Assembly: GCA_900074725.1 (NCBI GenBank)
Contig: LT598461.1
Coordinates: 1,718,674 to 1,782,673, forward strand
Reading direction: 5' to 3'
DNA length: 64,000 nt
DNA from: Lachancea dasiensis
Lineage: Eukaryota; Ascomycota; Saccharomycetes; Saccharomycetales; Saccharomycetaceae
Positions 41,344-51,488 of this stretch are shown here, in pieces. The translations under genes were made by a program, and so were the position numbers. The stretch's first letter is position 1. Every line of letters starts with the position of its first letter. Under the pieces are notes generated by a model. That model had not been told where the DNA came from, did not search any database, and saw only the letters and a program-made list of their open reading frames with translations.

Positions 41344-43359
41344 TTACTTTCCCACACCTAATTTCTTCAGAAAACCTCCCAGCTTGCCACTTTTTTTCTT
41401 ATTCTCTGTAGCCGGAGTGGGATCAACACTCTTTGTACGTCTAGCACCAGAAGGTTGTTTTGAAGAGGGTCCTTTTCCATTACTTAAAGTAGAAGCAACA
41501 GAGCGCGTTTTTTTCGCCGCGCCGCCATCTTTGTCATCACCGTCTAGCAGAGACTTAATCTTGTACATTCCCGTACCGTCTCCGCCAGAAAACTGGACAC
41601 GAGAACTGCGTCGACTCGACTTGGACGAGCTGGCGTGCGAAGGCTGCTTTGCCAAGTCAGTTTCTCTGCGGGTCGGTATAGGCCTCAGGTAGCCCACTCT
41701 TTCGAATTCTTCGAGCTTGCGTTTAGTCTCGGGGTCCATTGGGAAATAGGAAGCTACGCTTGCAGCATCAGCGTCGGTCTCGGTTTTCGGAGAGTCATCT
41801 TTGGGTGCTTCTTGAGGACCATATGGGTTTTTGAGGGTCCTAAAAATGATTTTGTCGATACTTTGAGTGACCTCTGAATCCGTCATGTTCTGGTGAAAGT
41901 TGGCGGCTTTTCTTGATTTTTCCATCTTCTCCCCTAGAAGCGCTGGATCAATGAACTCATACGGAATAACATAGGTAGGCACCCAAAAATGTCTCATCAC
42001 AAAGTTTGGAAGTTTGACGTGGCCGTTCCTAAACTTGATGTGTAGATTGGTACTAACAGTACTGACGATTTTCAAATCAGGCTTATAGAGAGCAATGGCC
42101 GAGGAAAGCGCACTGGGGGTGGAGTCATCTTTTATAAGCTCCACGCTTATTTTCATTATTTTCCCATTTAGTTTTCCTAGGTAGTAGTCGAGAATGGCGT
42201 CACACTTTGCGCGGGCCATGATGTCGACTACAGCCGCAGACTGACCTCGGTCGGAGTTACTTGATCTACGACTCAAGGATGCGTTCTTCGACTTGTCGTT
42301 CTTAAAATCGTAGCCATCCACAAAGGTAGTTTGTGAGGTTGAGTTGCGGTTACTCTCTTCTTCGAAGTTTGGGATTCTGGTGACGATCACTAAATGGTCG
42401 CCATCTAGCGACAAATTCTCAACGTACCAATCCACCGCGGACCACGTATGTCTTCTACCAGAGATGACACAGACAATGGTTCTGAGGCTTTCTTTATCCT
42501 CTGTCTTGCGATGTTGTACAACATACTTCGCAAAAGCACTGTGTACTTTGACTCTATTTAAGGCCTTGTGAAGGACACAGGGCCTCGAAGGGTACATTGA
42601 TTGAGGCATTTGAGACCCTGAGCCCACTATTTTGTTATTTTCGGGTTCAATGTAGCGTGCTGCTTGCTCCCCAAAATCGAACTGGCCAACGTCGTAATTG
42701 GTTTTGGACGCTGCTTCATACTTTTGTTCAAGCGCTGCGAGCTCCGCGTCACTCATACCTGCAAAACTCTTTCTGCGAGCACCGTTAGCCGATGGCTGTT
42801 GCTTGCTATAATCCTTGCGTATAACTTTATCCTCAACCTCGTTCAGATTAGAGAACGCAGATGTAGTGTAGCCATGTGAACTGCCTGAATTTTCCTGAGT
42901 GTTTTTGTTGGTCATAGAATGCATTTGGTGTTCTTTCTGTGGGTCCAAATCCATCAGATCGAAATCCTTAATGGTGTCGTAGGTTAGATGGTCGTGCTTG
43001 GCCAGGATGGAAGCACCTGCGGATGGTGAAAATTTCGATGGACTTCCGCACCAACTGCGATTTACCGCTTCTTGCCCGTACTCCAATCCCGGGGACAAGA
43101 GCTCACCATCTATTGAACAGTCTAAGGGGTTCGGGCTTGAGCCTCGGGACAATTTGGATCCAAAGTAGTGATCCAAGCTCGGAGAGCCTTTGTGCTCCCC
43201 TCGATTTTTGGAGCCCGGGACTTGTAGAAATGGGTCGCTAAAAAGGATGGCTTGGCCAATTGGCTGTTTTGCCCAGGGTGCTCGTCCTCCCACTGCCAGA
43301 AAAGATGGAATGAGGTCATCGAACGAGACGTGGTTCGTATATCCACCAGATTGAACCAT
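41344..43359 (-). CDS. YGR237C orthologue, uncharacterised cytoplasmic protein
   Basis: Protein of unknown function, 671 residues (S. cerevisiae about 785). Residues about 255-505 form an alpha/beta region that resembles a universal-stress-protein fold: RTIVCVISGRRHTWSAVDWY, then DGDHLVIVTRIPNFEE, and KPDLKIVSTVSTNLHIKF followed by LPNFVMRHFWVPTYVIPYEF. The fold is my inference from the strand-helix pattern. The N-terminal 250 residues are low in complexity. The C-terminus is basic and ends GKLGGFLKKLGVGK, which could form an amphipathic membrane-binding helix. Position beside SPG1 and KEL1/2 supports orthology. Confidence 0.88.
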   Translation of the reverse strand: MVQSGGYTNHVSFDDLIPSFLAVGGRAPWAKQPIGQAILFSDPFLQVPGSKNRGEHKGSPSLDHYFGSKLSRGSSPNPLDCSIDGELLSPGLEYGQEAVNRSWCGSPSKFSPSAGASILAKHDHLTYDTIKDFDLMDLDPQKEHQMHSMTNKNTQENSGSSHGYTTSAFSNLNEVEDKVIRKDYSKQQPSANGARRKSFAGMSDAELAALEQKYEAASKTNYDVGQFDFGEQAARYIEPENNKIVGSGSQMPQSMYPSRPCVLHKALNRVKVHSAFAKYVVQHRKTEDKESLRTIVCVISGRRHTWSAVDWYVENLSLDGDHLVIVTRIPNFEEESNRNSTSQTTFVDGYDFKNDKSKNASLSRRSSNSDRGQSAAVVDIMARAKCDAILDYYLGKLNGKIMKISVELIKDDSTPSALSSAIALYKPDLKIVSTVSTNLHIKFRNGHVKLPNFVMRHFWVPTYVIPYEFIDPALLGEKMEKSRKAANFHQNMTDSEVTQSIDKIIFRTLKNPYGPQEAPKDDSPKTETDADAASVASYFPMDPETKRKLEEFERVGYLRPIPTRRETDLAKQPSHASSSKSSRRSSRVQFSGGDGTGMYKIKSLLDGDDKDGGAAKKTRSVASTLSNGKGPSSKQPSGARRTKSVDPTPATENKKKSGKLGGFLKKLGVGK

Positions 43360-43992
43360 AATAGCTGCTTTTCGTCAAGCCTCTTTGCTTATTTGTTCCG
43401 TCCCGAGCACTTTCTTCCCCTGGATGTAGTATATTTATTATTACTTGCCCTTGACTTACGGGGCGAGACCCACGTTAATTTGTAAAGGGAGACGGGCCGA
43501 ATGCTGCAATACCCCAGAAAATCACTTTCCAATAGCTCTTGTAAATAACCGGGGGTTAAAGACTAAGATAGATTGTCAAAACCAAGTGGCCACCAACAAA
43601 TTCACAACCATGTCAGTTTTTAATCGATGCGGAAAAGCCTCCTGATAGTGCACCGTGGAAATCAGGGTCCAATTATCACCAAGCACGGACACCTTTCCGT
43701 GTCGTGGCCAATTTCAGTCAATATCACCAGGGCGTCAATAACGATATCCAAGTTCGAGAGCGCTGCCGCCACGGCCAGCCTTCTGCCGTCAAGTTTAGTA
43801 TCCAATAGACTTCAAGAACACCCATGATCGCATTTCACCGCTCTTTTCTTGTCTGGATATGCTCCTAGTCTTTAAAAAGTGGTTTGTAGTTGGATGAACT
43901 TTCATCCGCGGCTAAGAAAATCTTAACTGTAATACACACTACTCCCATGAAAGGCGAGGGCACATAGCAAAATCAAGGGCTCGAGAAGGATA
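43360..43992. other. promoter region between YGR237C orthologue and REC104
   Basis: 633 bp, divergent. A URS1-like element TCCGCGGCTAA lies at 43905-43915. No other gene recognised. Confidence 0.5.
43905..43915 (+). promoter_or_regulatory. URS1-like element before REC104
   Basis: TCCGCGGCTAA differs from the Ume6 site TCGGCGGCTAA at one base and stands 78 bp before the REC104 ATG. URS1 controls REC104 and other early meiotic genes in S. cerevisiae. The mismatch is in the core, so the site is tentative. Confidence 0.4.
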
Positions 43993-44493
43993 ATGAGCAG
44001 GTCTATAGTCTGTATAGAAGAGTTTATCAGTACGTATAAAATCCCAAGCGATATCTGTGAGCGGTTTTTACCCTGTGATCCTAACGTATGCGTGGTGGAT
44101 GCAACAGAGTTCGAACGGTTCCGAAGATCGCGAAAAAGACGTGCGGAAGATAGTTCCTCCGATACTTGTTGTTATAAGAATGGTGTTGCCAGGTTTGCCA
44201 ACGTTTCGGAGCAAAACAGCATGACATTGGCCAGCTGGACTGCAGAGAGAGTTCAGTCGTCTTTGACAGCCAAGCCAACGGAAGACTTTGATTGGGGTTC
44301 TTTTGAAATCATAGACTCGGAGTCTGGGGCCCTGACATACGCGACTGAAGACGTTTCTCCGATTTTGTGCATGAGTAACGAATTTGCCGAGGCAGACCGT
44401 ACGGAGGTGGACGTTGTGGAGATTCTTCAAAGCAGCGATTTTCAACACTCCAGATCCAACGCCAGCAGTCCACCTTTGGCACATCTGGGGTGA
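43993..44493 (+). CDS. REC104: REC104-like meiotic recombination protein
   Basis: Probable orthologue of Rec104, a fast-evolving partner of Rec102, Ski8 and Spo11 in forming meiotic double-strand breaks. The 166 residues (S. cerevisiae 182) show little I can align by memory beyond an N-terminal hydrophobic/Cys motif (IVCIEEFISTYKIPSDICER) and an acidic Ser-rich end. The call rests mainly on size, direction and position immediately before KEL1/KEL2, where REC104 (YHR157W) lies in S. cerevisiae, and on the URS1-like site upstream. It is convergent with KEL1/2 by 85 bp. Confidence 0.65.
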   Translation: MSRSIVCIEEFISTYKIPSDICERFLPCDPNVCVVDATEFERFRRSRKRRAEDSSSDTCCYKNGVARFANVSEQNSMTLASWTAERVQSSLTAKPTEDFDWGSFEIIDSESGALTYATEDVSPILCMSNEFAEADRTEVDVVEILQSSDFQHSRSNASSPPLAHLG

Positions 44494-44578
44494 AAAAAAG
44501 GACAAGTACCTGAGTGCCGCGGTGAGGCACGAATTCTAAAGTGGTTTATATGATATATAGTAACACAATGCCGAAACA

Positions 44579-47548
44579 TCAATCGTCCTCATTCTCAAGG
44601 TTTAGTAACTTTTTTTTCAGCTCCATCAGATTTTCGTTTAGCGAGTCTCTTTCTTGCTTTATAATGAAGAGCTCTGCCTTCAAGTCATTAATTTTCAAGC
44701 GGTAAGGGGCAGCTCTCATGTCATTTTTGGACTCAGTCGACGCAGCTACAGCCCCGGAGCTAGCGATAGATTCATCGACTGAAGTAATGCTGACATCGCG
44801 GTAGTCGGGGGACTTGTATTTCAGTTCCTCTAGCTCGTCTGCAAGCCGTTTGTTGTCTTGCTTGAATTTATTCAGGTCGGCTTGAGACAGCTCTAATGCC
44901 CTACTAGCGTTGTTCACAGAGTTCACACTGTGCTCATAGTTTTGCTCTAGGTCTTCAACCTTCTGTTCTAGCAGACGGTTCTTCTCCTGGAGGCTCTTAT
45001 AGGATTCGGAGAGGTTTTGAGCAGCAGCAGCGCTTTCCTCTCTCTCTACTGTCATGGTTTCAACACGAGCCCTCAAACCGTCAATAACTCCTTGATGGTG
45101 TTCAGAAACAGACCTCGTTTTCGCGACATTGTCATTTGTACTAGTTTGTGACAGAAAATCCTGCAGCTGAACACTGTACTGGTTGATTGAAGAATGCAAA
45201 TTTTTTGTGTCTTCGCGGTCTACGGCCTTGATGGACTCATGCTCTTTCAACAAATGTTCATATTTGAAAAGTAGCTCTTCGTACTTTTCTTTGAAAGACT
45301 CTTGGTCGCCAAATTGTTCAATTTTGTCGCTCTGGGCCCTGATTATGTCGTGTAGCCGCGCTACATCCAGAAATTTTTTTGACAAAAGATCCTCTACTTC
45401 ACTAACTCTGTCTTCTTGAGCCTTTTTATCGGCGATTGTAATGTCATAATCGGTCTGTAATTTGATAAACCGTGTCCCTATATTACTGCTGTCTTTAAGT
45501 TTCGAATTTTCCAACTCTAAGGATGTTATTTTTTGACTTGCTGACTGAGCATTATTCTCGGCTTCTGCTCTCAATTCTGTCAGTTCCTTACGCAGAGCAT
45601 CTATCAATTCTCTCGACGAGCTTTTTGCATCTGAAGTACGTTCCACGGTAGATTCCGCTTTAAAGTCCCCCGACGGGGAGGTTGTATCAGCAAAATCGTC
45701 ACTTTTCGGCGTAAGGTCATCTGTGACAGTACGATCCCCCAAATTCTCCAGCGTTGCACTTTCGGGAATGATACTTTCTCGAACAACGGGTTTTGAGGGA
45801 GAGTTTCCGATCATTGCGACACCATATTCGTCGCTCGTTTCGCCACTGAGCTGACTGTCATAGCCTCTCGAGGTGTTGATGTCAGATTCGTTAGCAGAGC
45901 TTAAGGAAACAACACGAGGCGGAGGACTCTGGGCGCCTAATTGCGAAGGTTTTAGTTGTGGAACAGGTGAAGTAGGTTTCTTGAAAGTCTGAGGATTTGG
46001 TAGTGCACCACTGTCGGAAATTGGTCCGGGTGTATGCATATGATCAGCTTTTGGTGTGCTCTTATCCAACGCAAAATCACCCTGGTCAGTTCTTGGTGTT
46101 TGGTACTTCTCGCTGAATGGCGTCAAGATATTTTGCTGTTGTTGTGAGATATACGCCTGATGCCCCTGCTGTGATTGAGCTTGGCCCCCGGAGAAAGATC
46201 TGTTAGTCAACTGTGGTGATGCTGCATCTCTATTCGCAAACTTTTGAGGTGTGCTGAGACGCTCGTAGTCGAAAATGCCTGGACAGTGTTCTTTCAGCTT
46301 ACCCAAATCGAGAGTATAAAGGATCGTACCATGGCCCGTATCTACATCTGAAGTATGAAAGTCATCTTCATGGGGTCTGGAGTAGTCAAACTTGTCGCCA
46401 CCCATGATTAGAAGCGTATTATTTGGCAGCAGTGTCAAAGAATGACCGGAACGCCCTTGGGGAATCCCAGATTTGAAGTAAGGAAATTTGAACCACTTGA
46501 GAGAAACCAAATTCAGAAAATACACGTCATTTGAATAAACGTCTTGTTCATCCTTCCCTCCAACTACGCACATTAGTTTGCCGCAAAGCACGGCTGCATG
46601 CTCCTGTAGTGGTGGCGGCGACGTTCCTGTTGTTTCGATGACTTTCCAATCGTTCAACTGAGGATCATACATGAACAGATCGTTGACTAAACCTTGGGGT
46701 GTGTCACCGCCGAAGACCCAAAGCTTGAAATCGTAAGATATCATAGTGTGGTTGGTCAAAGGCGGTGGGGTGAAAGTGTTGGGCTTGATGAATTGCCAGT
46801 GCGAGTCCGGACGCCTGAAGGACGAGAGATCAAAGACGCTCAGGTCGTTGAAGTAGGTGTCGTCAAATTGCCCGCCAAAAACGTAAAGTTTTGTTTTCAT
46901 CTGAGAAGTGGCTATGATGCTAATCTTGTGACCATAACGACCCAGGGGCCTGGGTCCTACGGGCCTGGGTATTGTCCACTTGTAGGAATTGATGTTGAAA
47001 AGATAGACATCGTCATCCATCAGGCCCTCGCTGTTGACCTTGTGTGTGTCACCTCCAAATATGACAAAGGCGTTACCGCATAATGTGGACGCGTGGCCAA
47101 CTCGCGGCGGAGGAGTGGAGTCACCGATTTCGACAGTCTTAGAAGAGAACCGGGTTCCATTCTCATGAGCCGAGATAATCCAAGTGTCACCGTACACCGA
47201 TTGGTCGTGCAACCCGCCGATCACAAACACCTGGTTTTGATCCGACATGTAAGCAGACGCGACGTGTCGGTAACGGGGGAATGGCGAATTCGTCAACTTT
47301 ATCCTCTTCCAAGGTTCATACTCCGCTTGGTGCAACGCAGAGGCGCTTGAGACATTTCTCTGCTGCACAGGGACTGGGGTTGGATGTATGCGAGATGCGA
47401 CCGGTTCGGGAATATTTGAAATCGCTGGTTTCTCGCTTTGCATGAATCGCTTTGGATTAGGTGGTGGTATTACCGGTTTGGCTTCAGCAATGGCATCTTG
47501 CTTAGCCTTGTCCTTCGAGCCTTTTTTAGCAAACTTAAACGGCGCCAT
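44579..47548 (-). CDS. KEL1/KEL2: KEL1/KEL2, kelch-repeat polarity and mitotic-exit protein
   Basis: Cortical kelch protein at sites of polarised growth; in S. cerevisiae Kel1-Kel2 bind Bud14, Lte1 and Cdc42 network proteins and act in cell fusion and mitotic exit. The 989 residues carry six kelch repeats at about 80-410 (RYRHVASAYMSDQNQVFVIG, RVGHASTLCGNAFVIFGGDT, LQEHAAVLCGKLMCVVGGKD and similar), a disordered middle, and a long coiled coil from about 640 to the end. Only one copy exists here, as expected before the duplication. Confidence 0.97.
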   Translation of the reverse strand: MAPFKFAKKGSKDKAKQDAIAEAKPVIPPPNPKRFMQSEKPAISNIPEPVASRIHPTPVPVQQRNVSSASALHQAEYEPWKRIKLTNSPFPRYRHVASAYMSDQNQVFVIGGLHDQSVYGDTWIISAHENGTRFSSKTVEIGDSTPPPRVGHASTLCGNAFVIFGGDTHKVNSEGLMDDDVYLFNINSYKWTIPRPVGPRPLGRYGHKISIIATSQMKTKLYVFGGQFDDTYFNDLSVFDLSSFRRPDSHWQFIKPNTFTPPPLTNHTMISYDFKLWVFGGDTPQGLVNDLFMYDPQLNDWKVIETTGTSPPPLQEHAAVLCGKLMCVVGGKDEQDVYSNDVYFLNLVSLKWFKFPYFKSGIPQGRSGHSLTLLPNNTLLIMGGDKFDYSRPHEDDFHTSDVDTGHGTILYTLDLGKLKEHCPGIFDYERLSTPQKFANRDAASPQLTNRSFSGGQAQSQQGHQAYISQQQQNILTPFSEKYQTPRTDQGDFALDKSTPKADHMHTPGPISDSGALPNPQTFKKPTSPVPQLKPSQLGAQSPPPRVVSLSSANESDINTSRGYDSQLSGETSDEYGVAMIGNSPSKPVVRESIIPESATLENLGDRTVTDDLTPKSDDFADTTSPSGDFKAESTVERTSDAKSSSRELIDALRKELTELRAEAENNAQSASQKITSLELENSKLKDSSNIGTRFIKLQTDYDITIADKKAQEDRVSEVEDLLSKKFLDVARLHDIIRAQSDKIEQFGDQESFKEKYEELLFKYEHLLKEHESIKAVDREDTKNLHSSINQYSVQLQDFLSQTSTNDNVAKTRSVSEHHQGVIDGLRARVETMTVEREESAAAAQNLSESYKSLQEKNRLLEQKVEDLEQNYEHSVNSVNNASRALELSQADLNKFKQDNKRLADELEELKYKSPDYRDVSITSVDESIASSGAVAASTESKNDMRAAPYRLKINDLKAELFIIKQERDSLNENLMELKKKLLNLENEDD

Positions 47549-48119
47549 CTTTATAAATTGTCAGTACACTATAACGAGCACGAAGCTGTCCACCTTGGAG
47601 ACCACTCTACAAGTGTGTGGTTTGTGATTCAATGGTTTGTTGTGAAGGGACGTTAAGAATAAGAACCGGCCTTTTCAAAACCGTTGCTCGTACTGTATGA
47701 TCATGAAATTTATGAAATAGAGCATCATATATCTATCCATCCTTAGTAGATGTCACGATCTGCAATGTGTCCCTTCATGATTTCTGATAGCTCGACCAGA
47801 ACGAGGTCCTTGAGGCCATTATCTGCGAGTAGATGTAATCAATTAAACTTGGAAGCACACTGTGACGTGGAGCTGGTATCTGTGATATACGATGTTTAGT
47901 TTCGAAAACCAAAAGGAGAAGCGATAAGATGAACAGCTGTCCATGTTGCAATTGAGTTGAGCTATCTTAGTCCGTAGTGAATGCGAAGCCTGAAAGTCTG
48001 TAGAATGGAGTATTTTAGTTTCGGTCTTTTCCTTATAATAATGGCAGGAATTAGGAAGTTTCGAGTATCTAACCTTTACCTAAAATTTGAAACCTGTCAA
48101 AGAAGCAAAACTCGTACGT
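47549..48119. other. KEL1/2-TDA11 divergent promoter region
   Basis: 571 bp. No further gene, repeat or strong motif seen. Confidence 0.5.
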
Positions 48120-49211
48120 ATGAGCAATTTGGATGGTTTTATAACTTCCAGCGACCACGCGGCAGATATGGACACTAGCGTCCCATTGAAAAGTGAAGGT
48201 TTGACGAGAAAGTCGACCGCAGAAGAGCCCTGCCCTGAAGTTGTAACGATTAACTCACCAAACGGTTCCAATAAGCTCGTAAAGGTTCGCCCCCAGGCGA
48301 GTGTTTCGAGTCCTAGCCAGCAGGAGCATCCGCTTAGAGATACACCAACGCGTTCACCACCAAGCTCAAAGTTCGGACGCTCCGCGACTCTGAAGCGGGT
48401 CTCTCTCATACAACCGATGATAACTCCAGATTCTACACCACACGAGCACAGAAACCAACAGCAGAGACATTTGACCAGAACAAGGTCCAGAAGTACTGTT
48501 TCCGCTCATTCAAGAAGCAGTAGCTCTGCGTCAGACAGAGTTTACGAGCCGAGCACAGACGTGAACTCCATGTTGCAGTTGCTGGCCAACAAGGAACTTG
48601 AACTTCTAGAGACAAAACGCAAAATCGAGGAGCTGAGGAAGAACCTAGGACAAGAGGAAAATCACTTGCAAGTGCAGTTACAGGAGTTACAAACTTTAAA
48701 AACGCAGGTGGGAAAAACGCTGAATAGCGGAATGGATGATCACAAAATGGACAGGAATCCCCAGACAGCACAAACGGGCCCCGTTCGCACGGAAATTGCA
48801 GATGATAGCTCTCAGGATTTAAAAAGTAGTACTCCGACGAAAGCTGGATCTGTATGGTCGAAACCCCTGACTTTGTTTAGTCAAATCGACCAGTTCATCC
48901 AGCATGAAATGGAAAAGAAACTCAAGTGGGATGACGAGGGTGACGGCCACGAGCCGCGAGGAAGCAAAGAACATACAAGGCCTGCTATCCACCACCAGCC
49001 ACCGGAAGATGTGTTGGGAAATATGTCATCCTCATTGTGGAACTTCGTAAGTGATGTGAAAACAGGATTGAGAGGCATTAGTGAGGAACCCCAGGAACAG
49101 GTCGACTCTCAAACGCAGCCGGGAGAAAGCCGGAGAGAAGTGAACCGCTTGAATTTCGTTGCTAAGGAAGTCGAGTTAGAGGACATGAAGGATACAAATA
49201 AACAGGTGTAG
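48120..49211 (+). CDS. TDA11: TDA11-like protein
   Basis: Uncharacterised cytoplasmic protein; S. cerevisiae TDA11 (YHR159W, about 504 residues) was named from a topoisomerase-damage screen. I start at the ATG at 48120 (MSNLDGFITSSDHAADMD; 363 residues); a TTG at 48087 extends the frame but is unlikely. The protein is Ser/Thr-rich and disordered except for a coiled coil near residues 150-200 (LLANKELELLETKRKIEELR). A short conserved-looking block DVLGNMSSSLWNFVSDVKTG lies near residue 305. Assigned by position between KEL1/2 and PEX18/21. Confidence 0.8.
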   Translation: MSNLDGFITSSDHAADMDTSVPLKSEGLTRKSTAEEPCPEVVTINSPNGSNKLVKVRPQASVSSPSQQEHPLRDTPTRSPPSSKFGRSATLKRVSLIQPMITPDSTPHEHRNQQQRHLTRTRSRSTVSAHSRSSSSASDRVYEPSTDVNSMLQLLANKELELLETKRKIEELRKNLGQEENHLQVQLQELQTLKTQVGKTLNSGMDDHKMDRNPQTAQTGPVRTEIADDSSQDLKSSTPTKAGSVWSKPLTLFSQIDQFIQHEMEKKLKWDDEGDGHEPRGSKEHTRPAIHHQPPEDVLGNMSSSLWNFVSDVKTGLRGISEEPQEQVDSQTQPGESRREVNRLNFVAKEVELEDMKDTNKQV

Positions 49212-49342
49212 GTTATAAAATCATTGAAAATTAGAGTGCGAGCGTGTTCCAAAAACAAAAAACTGTTTAGGACATATTATAGAGTACTTTTCTTGGTTCT
49301 TCGTAAACATCGTAAGAGATCGGAAATAAGTGTCGCCATCTA

Positions 49343-50209
49343 TCATGACGTGCCATTATTATTAAGCGTTGCATCGGCGACAGGGAAATATTCGTTGCCC
49401 ACAAGCTCTCCAGACGTGGGCGAAAAAAGCTGCGTGTACTTGTTTGCATCGTCGTCGGCGCCTTTCAAAGTGACTACGCCATCACTTATGCCGCGCATGA
49501 GCCCCAAAAACTTTGACTTTTGAAATTTGGATTCCAATGCTGGCGGCGTCTGAGGACCGGGAGACAGCCTCTGATGAATTTCAGATGCTGCTTGTTGGAA
49601 CTTTAGCTGTTCGGCGGTGAGTTCCAGGATGGATTGGCCTTGCTCGTCGACATCGGGGTCCTCAATGTCGTCGTGCATGTCCGAAGACATCTCCCGTTCC
49701 AACTCGTCAAACTCACGATCGAAATACTCGGCCTCCAAGACATTATCGGAGGTGCCGGAGGAAGTTTGGTGCGTATGTTGTGCGGACAGAGGAGCCCGTT
49801 GCATGAGGGTGGAACGCTGACTTGGAAACTGCTGAAGAGTAGGAGGGTATTGACGGCTAACGTCCGGCGATCGGGAGTGCTGTGATTTTTCGTAAGATGC
49901 GTAGAGCTGTTGATACTCCGACGTAAAGCTCAACGGATCATGGATTTTCATGCGGGAAAATTCGTCCGACCAATCACCCGCGTGGAGGCTGCTGGTGGCA
50001 CGTTTCCCAACAAGCGGCTGCCCAGGCACGGGAAGTGCGTCTGAAAGACGCAGCTCGCGAGGAGAGCGGAATCGCGACTCTAGCGGCACATTTGTGGGGT
50101 TTAATGGTTCGTCTGCGCGAAAGCGATGTTTCTGACTCACGCTGGTGCTCTGAAGTTGATCATTCTTGGCAACAAACTGCGCCAAGCCGGAGGGCTGACA
50201 CAGAGACAT
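49343..50209 (-). CDS. PEX21/PEX18: PEX21/PEX18, Pex7 co-receptor for PTS2 import
   Basis: Co-receptor that with Pex7 brings PTS2 proteins into peroxisomes. The 288 residues start MSLCQPSGLAQFVAKNDQLQ; the N-terminal Cys (residue 4) is the conserved site whose ubiquitination recycles co-receptors of the Pex20 group. Middle motif DWSDEFSRMKIHDPLSFTSE fits the Pex5/Pex20-type docking motif region. The C-terminal part near 215-275 (SKFLGLMRGISDGVVTLKG) is the Pex7-binding region. One copy, as expected before duplication. It converges on TDA11. Confidence 0.92.
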   Translation of the reverse strand: MSLCQPSGLAQFVAKNDQLQSTSVSQKHRFRADEPLNPTNVPLESRFRSPRELRLSDALPVPGQPLVGKRATSSLHAGDWSDEFSRMKIHDPLSFTSEYQQLYASYEKSQHSRSPDVSRQYPPTLQQFPSQRSTLMQRAPLSAQHTHQTSSGTSDNVLEAEYFDREFDELEREMSSDMHDDIEDPDVDEQGQSILELTAEQLKFQQAASEIHQRLSPGPQTPPALESKFQKSKFLGLMRGISDGVVTLKGADDDANKYTQLFSPTSGELVGNEYFPVADATLNNNGTS

Positions 50210-51488
50210 ATCGGATAGACTAGTAGGTTAAAGACGCTGTGCGAAACCAAAGCCAGATTGAAACTAGCGAAGAGCCAACAGAGGGCTGTTCAGGCACAAA
50301 ATCACAGGGATCCGAAAGATAAGAGAAGACAACCTGGCAAATCCGACACGGGCCAAAAGTGTGACGACTTGGTGGACCAACAGGGGAATTCCTCAATCCT
50401 TTAGCCCTACCAGTTGATTAGTCTGGTGTTTGAGGTTCTTCAGCCCATCGCTTTACCACTTCCCCACAGCTTTTATATCGGCCCAGCAACTGGAAAAAAA
50501 GAGTGGTACTCGGACGATCAAAAGAAAAAGTCACACGGACGTACTCGCGTACCAGGTGATACACAAATCACATGACCAAAGGTCACGCGATTGCGTACAT
50601 AGTGATACGGATTCAGCGAGGCCACCAGCGGCGTGGCAATCGAGGACGTTTCGTCGAATTACAGAGCACGGTGGAGGTCCGGGGCCAGCCGTTAGGGTGC
50701 CGTCCAGCAACGACCGCGCGCGGTCGTTGCTGCTGGCGCTAGCGAAAGCCCTACAGCACGTGATACACCGCTGTCACTGTGGTACAGAGTGGTGTCCGAG
50801 AAGTGTGTCCCCAGCATGGCGTGCATTCCTCAACGGCCATCGACCCAAGCGCCAGTCAGCGTGGAGCAGTGCTAGGGTGCCTCTTCTCTTGGGCAGTCAC
50901 TAGGAAGGCTTCTGTTCTTCAGCGCTCCCGCTATATCACTTCGTACTTATTTGACACCTGGGTCCGGTCATGAAGTCACGCCGGTCGCGAAGTCATCGTG
51001 GCACCCGAGAATACACCCAGAGGTGTGCCTTCCGGCTACAAAGATGCTGGAAATCAAGCGTTATGATGTGTCAACACATGTTGCAACCAGTGCTACAATA
51101 GTTTTTAGCATTGTGGCCCTTTTGCCGTTGTTTTTAATCAGACTAAGTTGCTAGGGACTTATTATCCAGCCAACGCGCTCACTGGTTGTCCCAGAGATCA
51201 GAGCAATAAAGATCGCCTGTGTTTGGGCGGAATATTCCACAGCAACAGATTTTGCAGTGTCAGCTTTTAGTGTCTTTTTGAGAGGACCCTTATATTGCAT
51301 AATGGCCCAATGACCCTTAAGGAGCTCTCATCAAAAATATCCACCAACAAGCAGAGAAGCTAGTATATATAGATATATGTATCCGGCTATGTATCTCTTG
51401 TGAGTAGTTGGGAACCGAACCCAAAACAGATTTCGGGTTTTGCGTTTAAAAGTGACCATAACTGTTCCTTGCGGGCTTCAGTGCCAAT
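50210..51488. other. synteny-break intergenic region, 1.28 kb, GC-rich core
   Basis: Divergent interval between PEX21/18 and an unassigned F-box-like gene. It is GC-rich at about 50560-50900 and has a 28-bp perfect palindrome at 50705-50732. E-box type sites ATCACATG (50567-50574) and CACGTGAT (50757-50764) match the Cbf1 consensus, and GTGATACAC occurs twice (50557, 50760). TATATA-rich sequence near 51365-51380 may be the promoter of the F-box gene. I trust no ORF here. Confidence 0.55.
50705..50732. repeat. 28-bp perfect palindrome, no spacer
   Basis: Two 14-bp arms (CAGCAACGACCGCG and its exact reverse complement) meet without a spacer; the centre is CGCGCG. Outside, CCAGC and GCTGG flank it so that pairing could extend with a 3-nt bulge. 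It lies in no coding region. Confidence 0.95.

Noticed and set aside
41255-41692. 145-codon plus-strand frame
   Set aside because: Starts at a non-ATG codon and lies mostly antisense to the well-supported YGR237C orthologue.
50567-50574. ATCACATG, which fits centromere element CDEI
   Set aside because: No AT-rich CDEII and no CDEIII (TGTTTATG...CCGAA) follow on either strand; surroundings are GC-rich. More likely a Cbf1 or unrelated promoter site.
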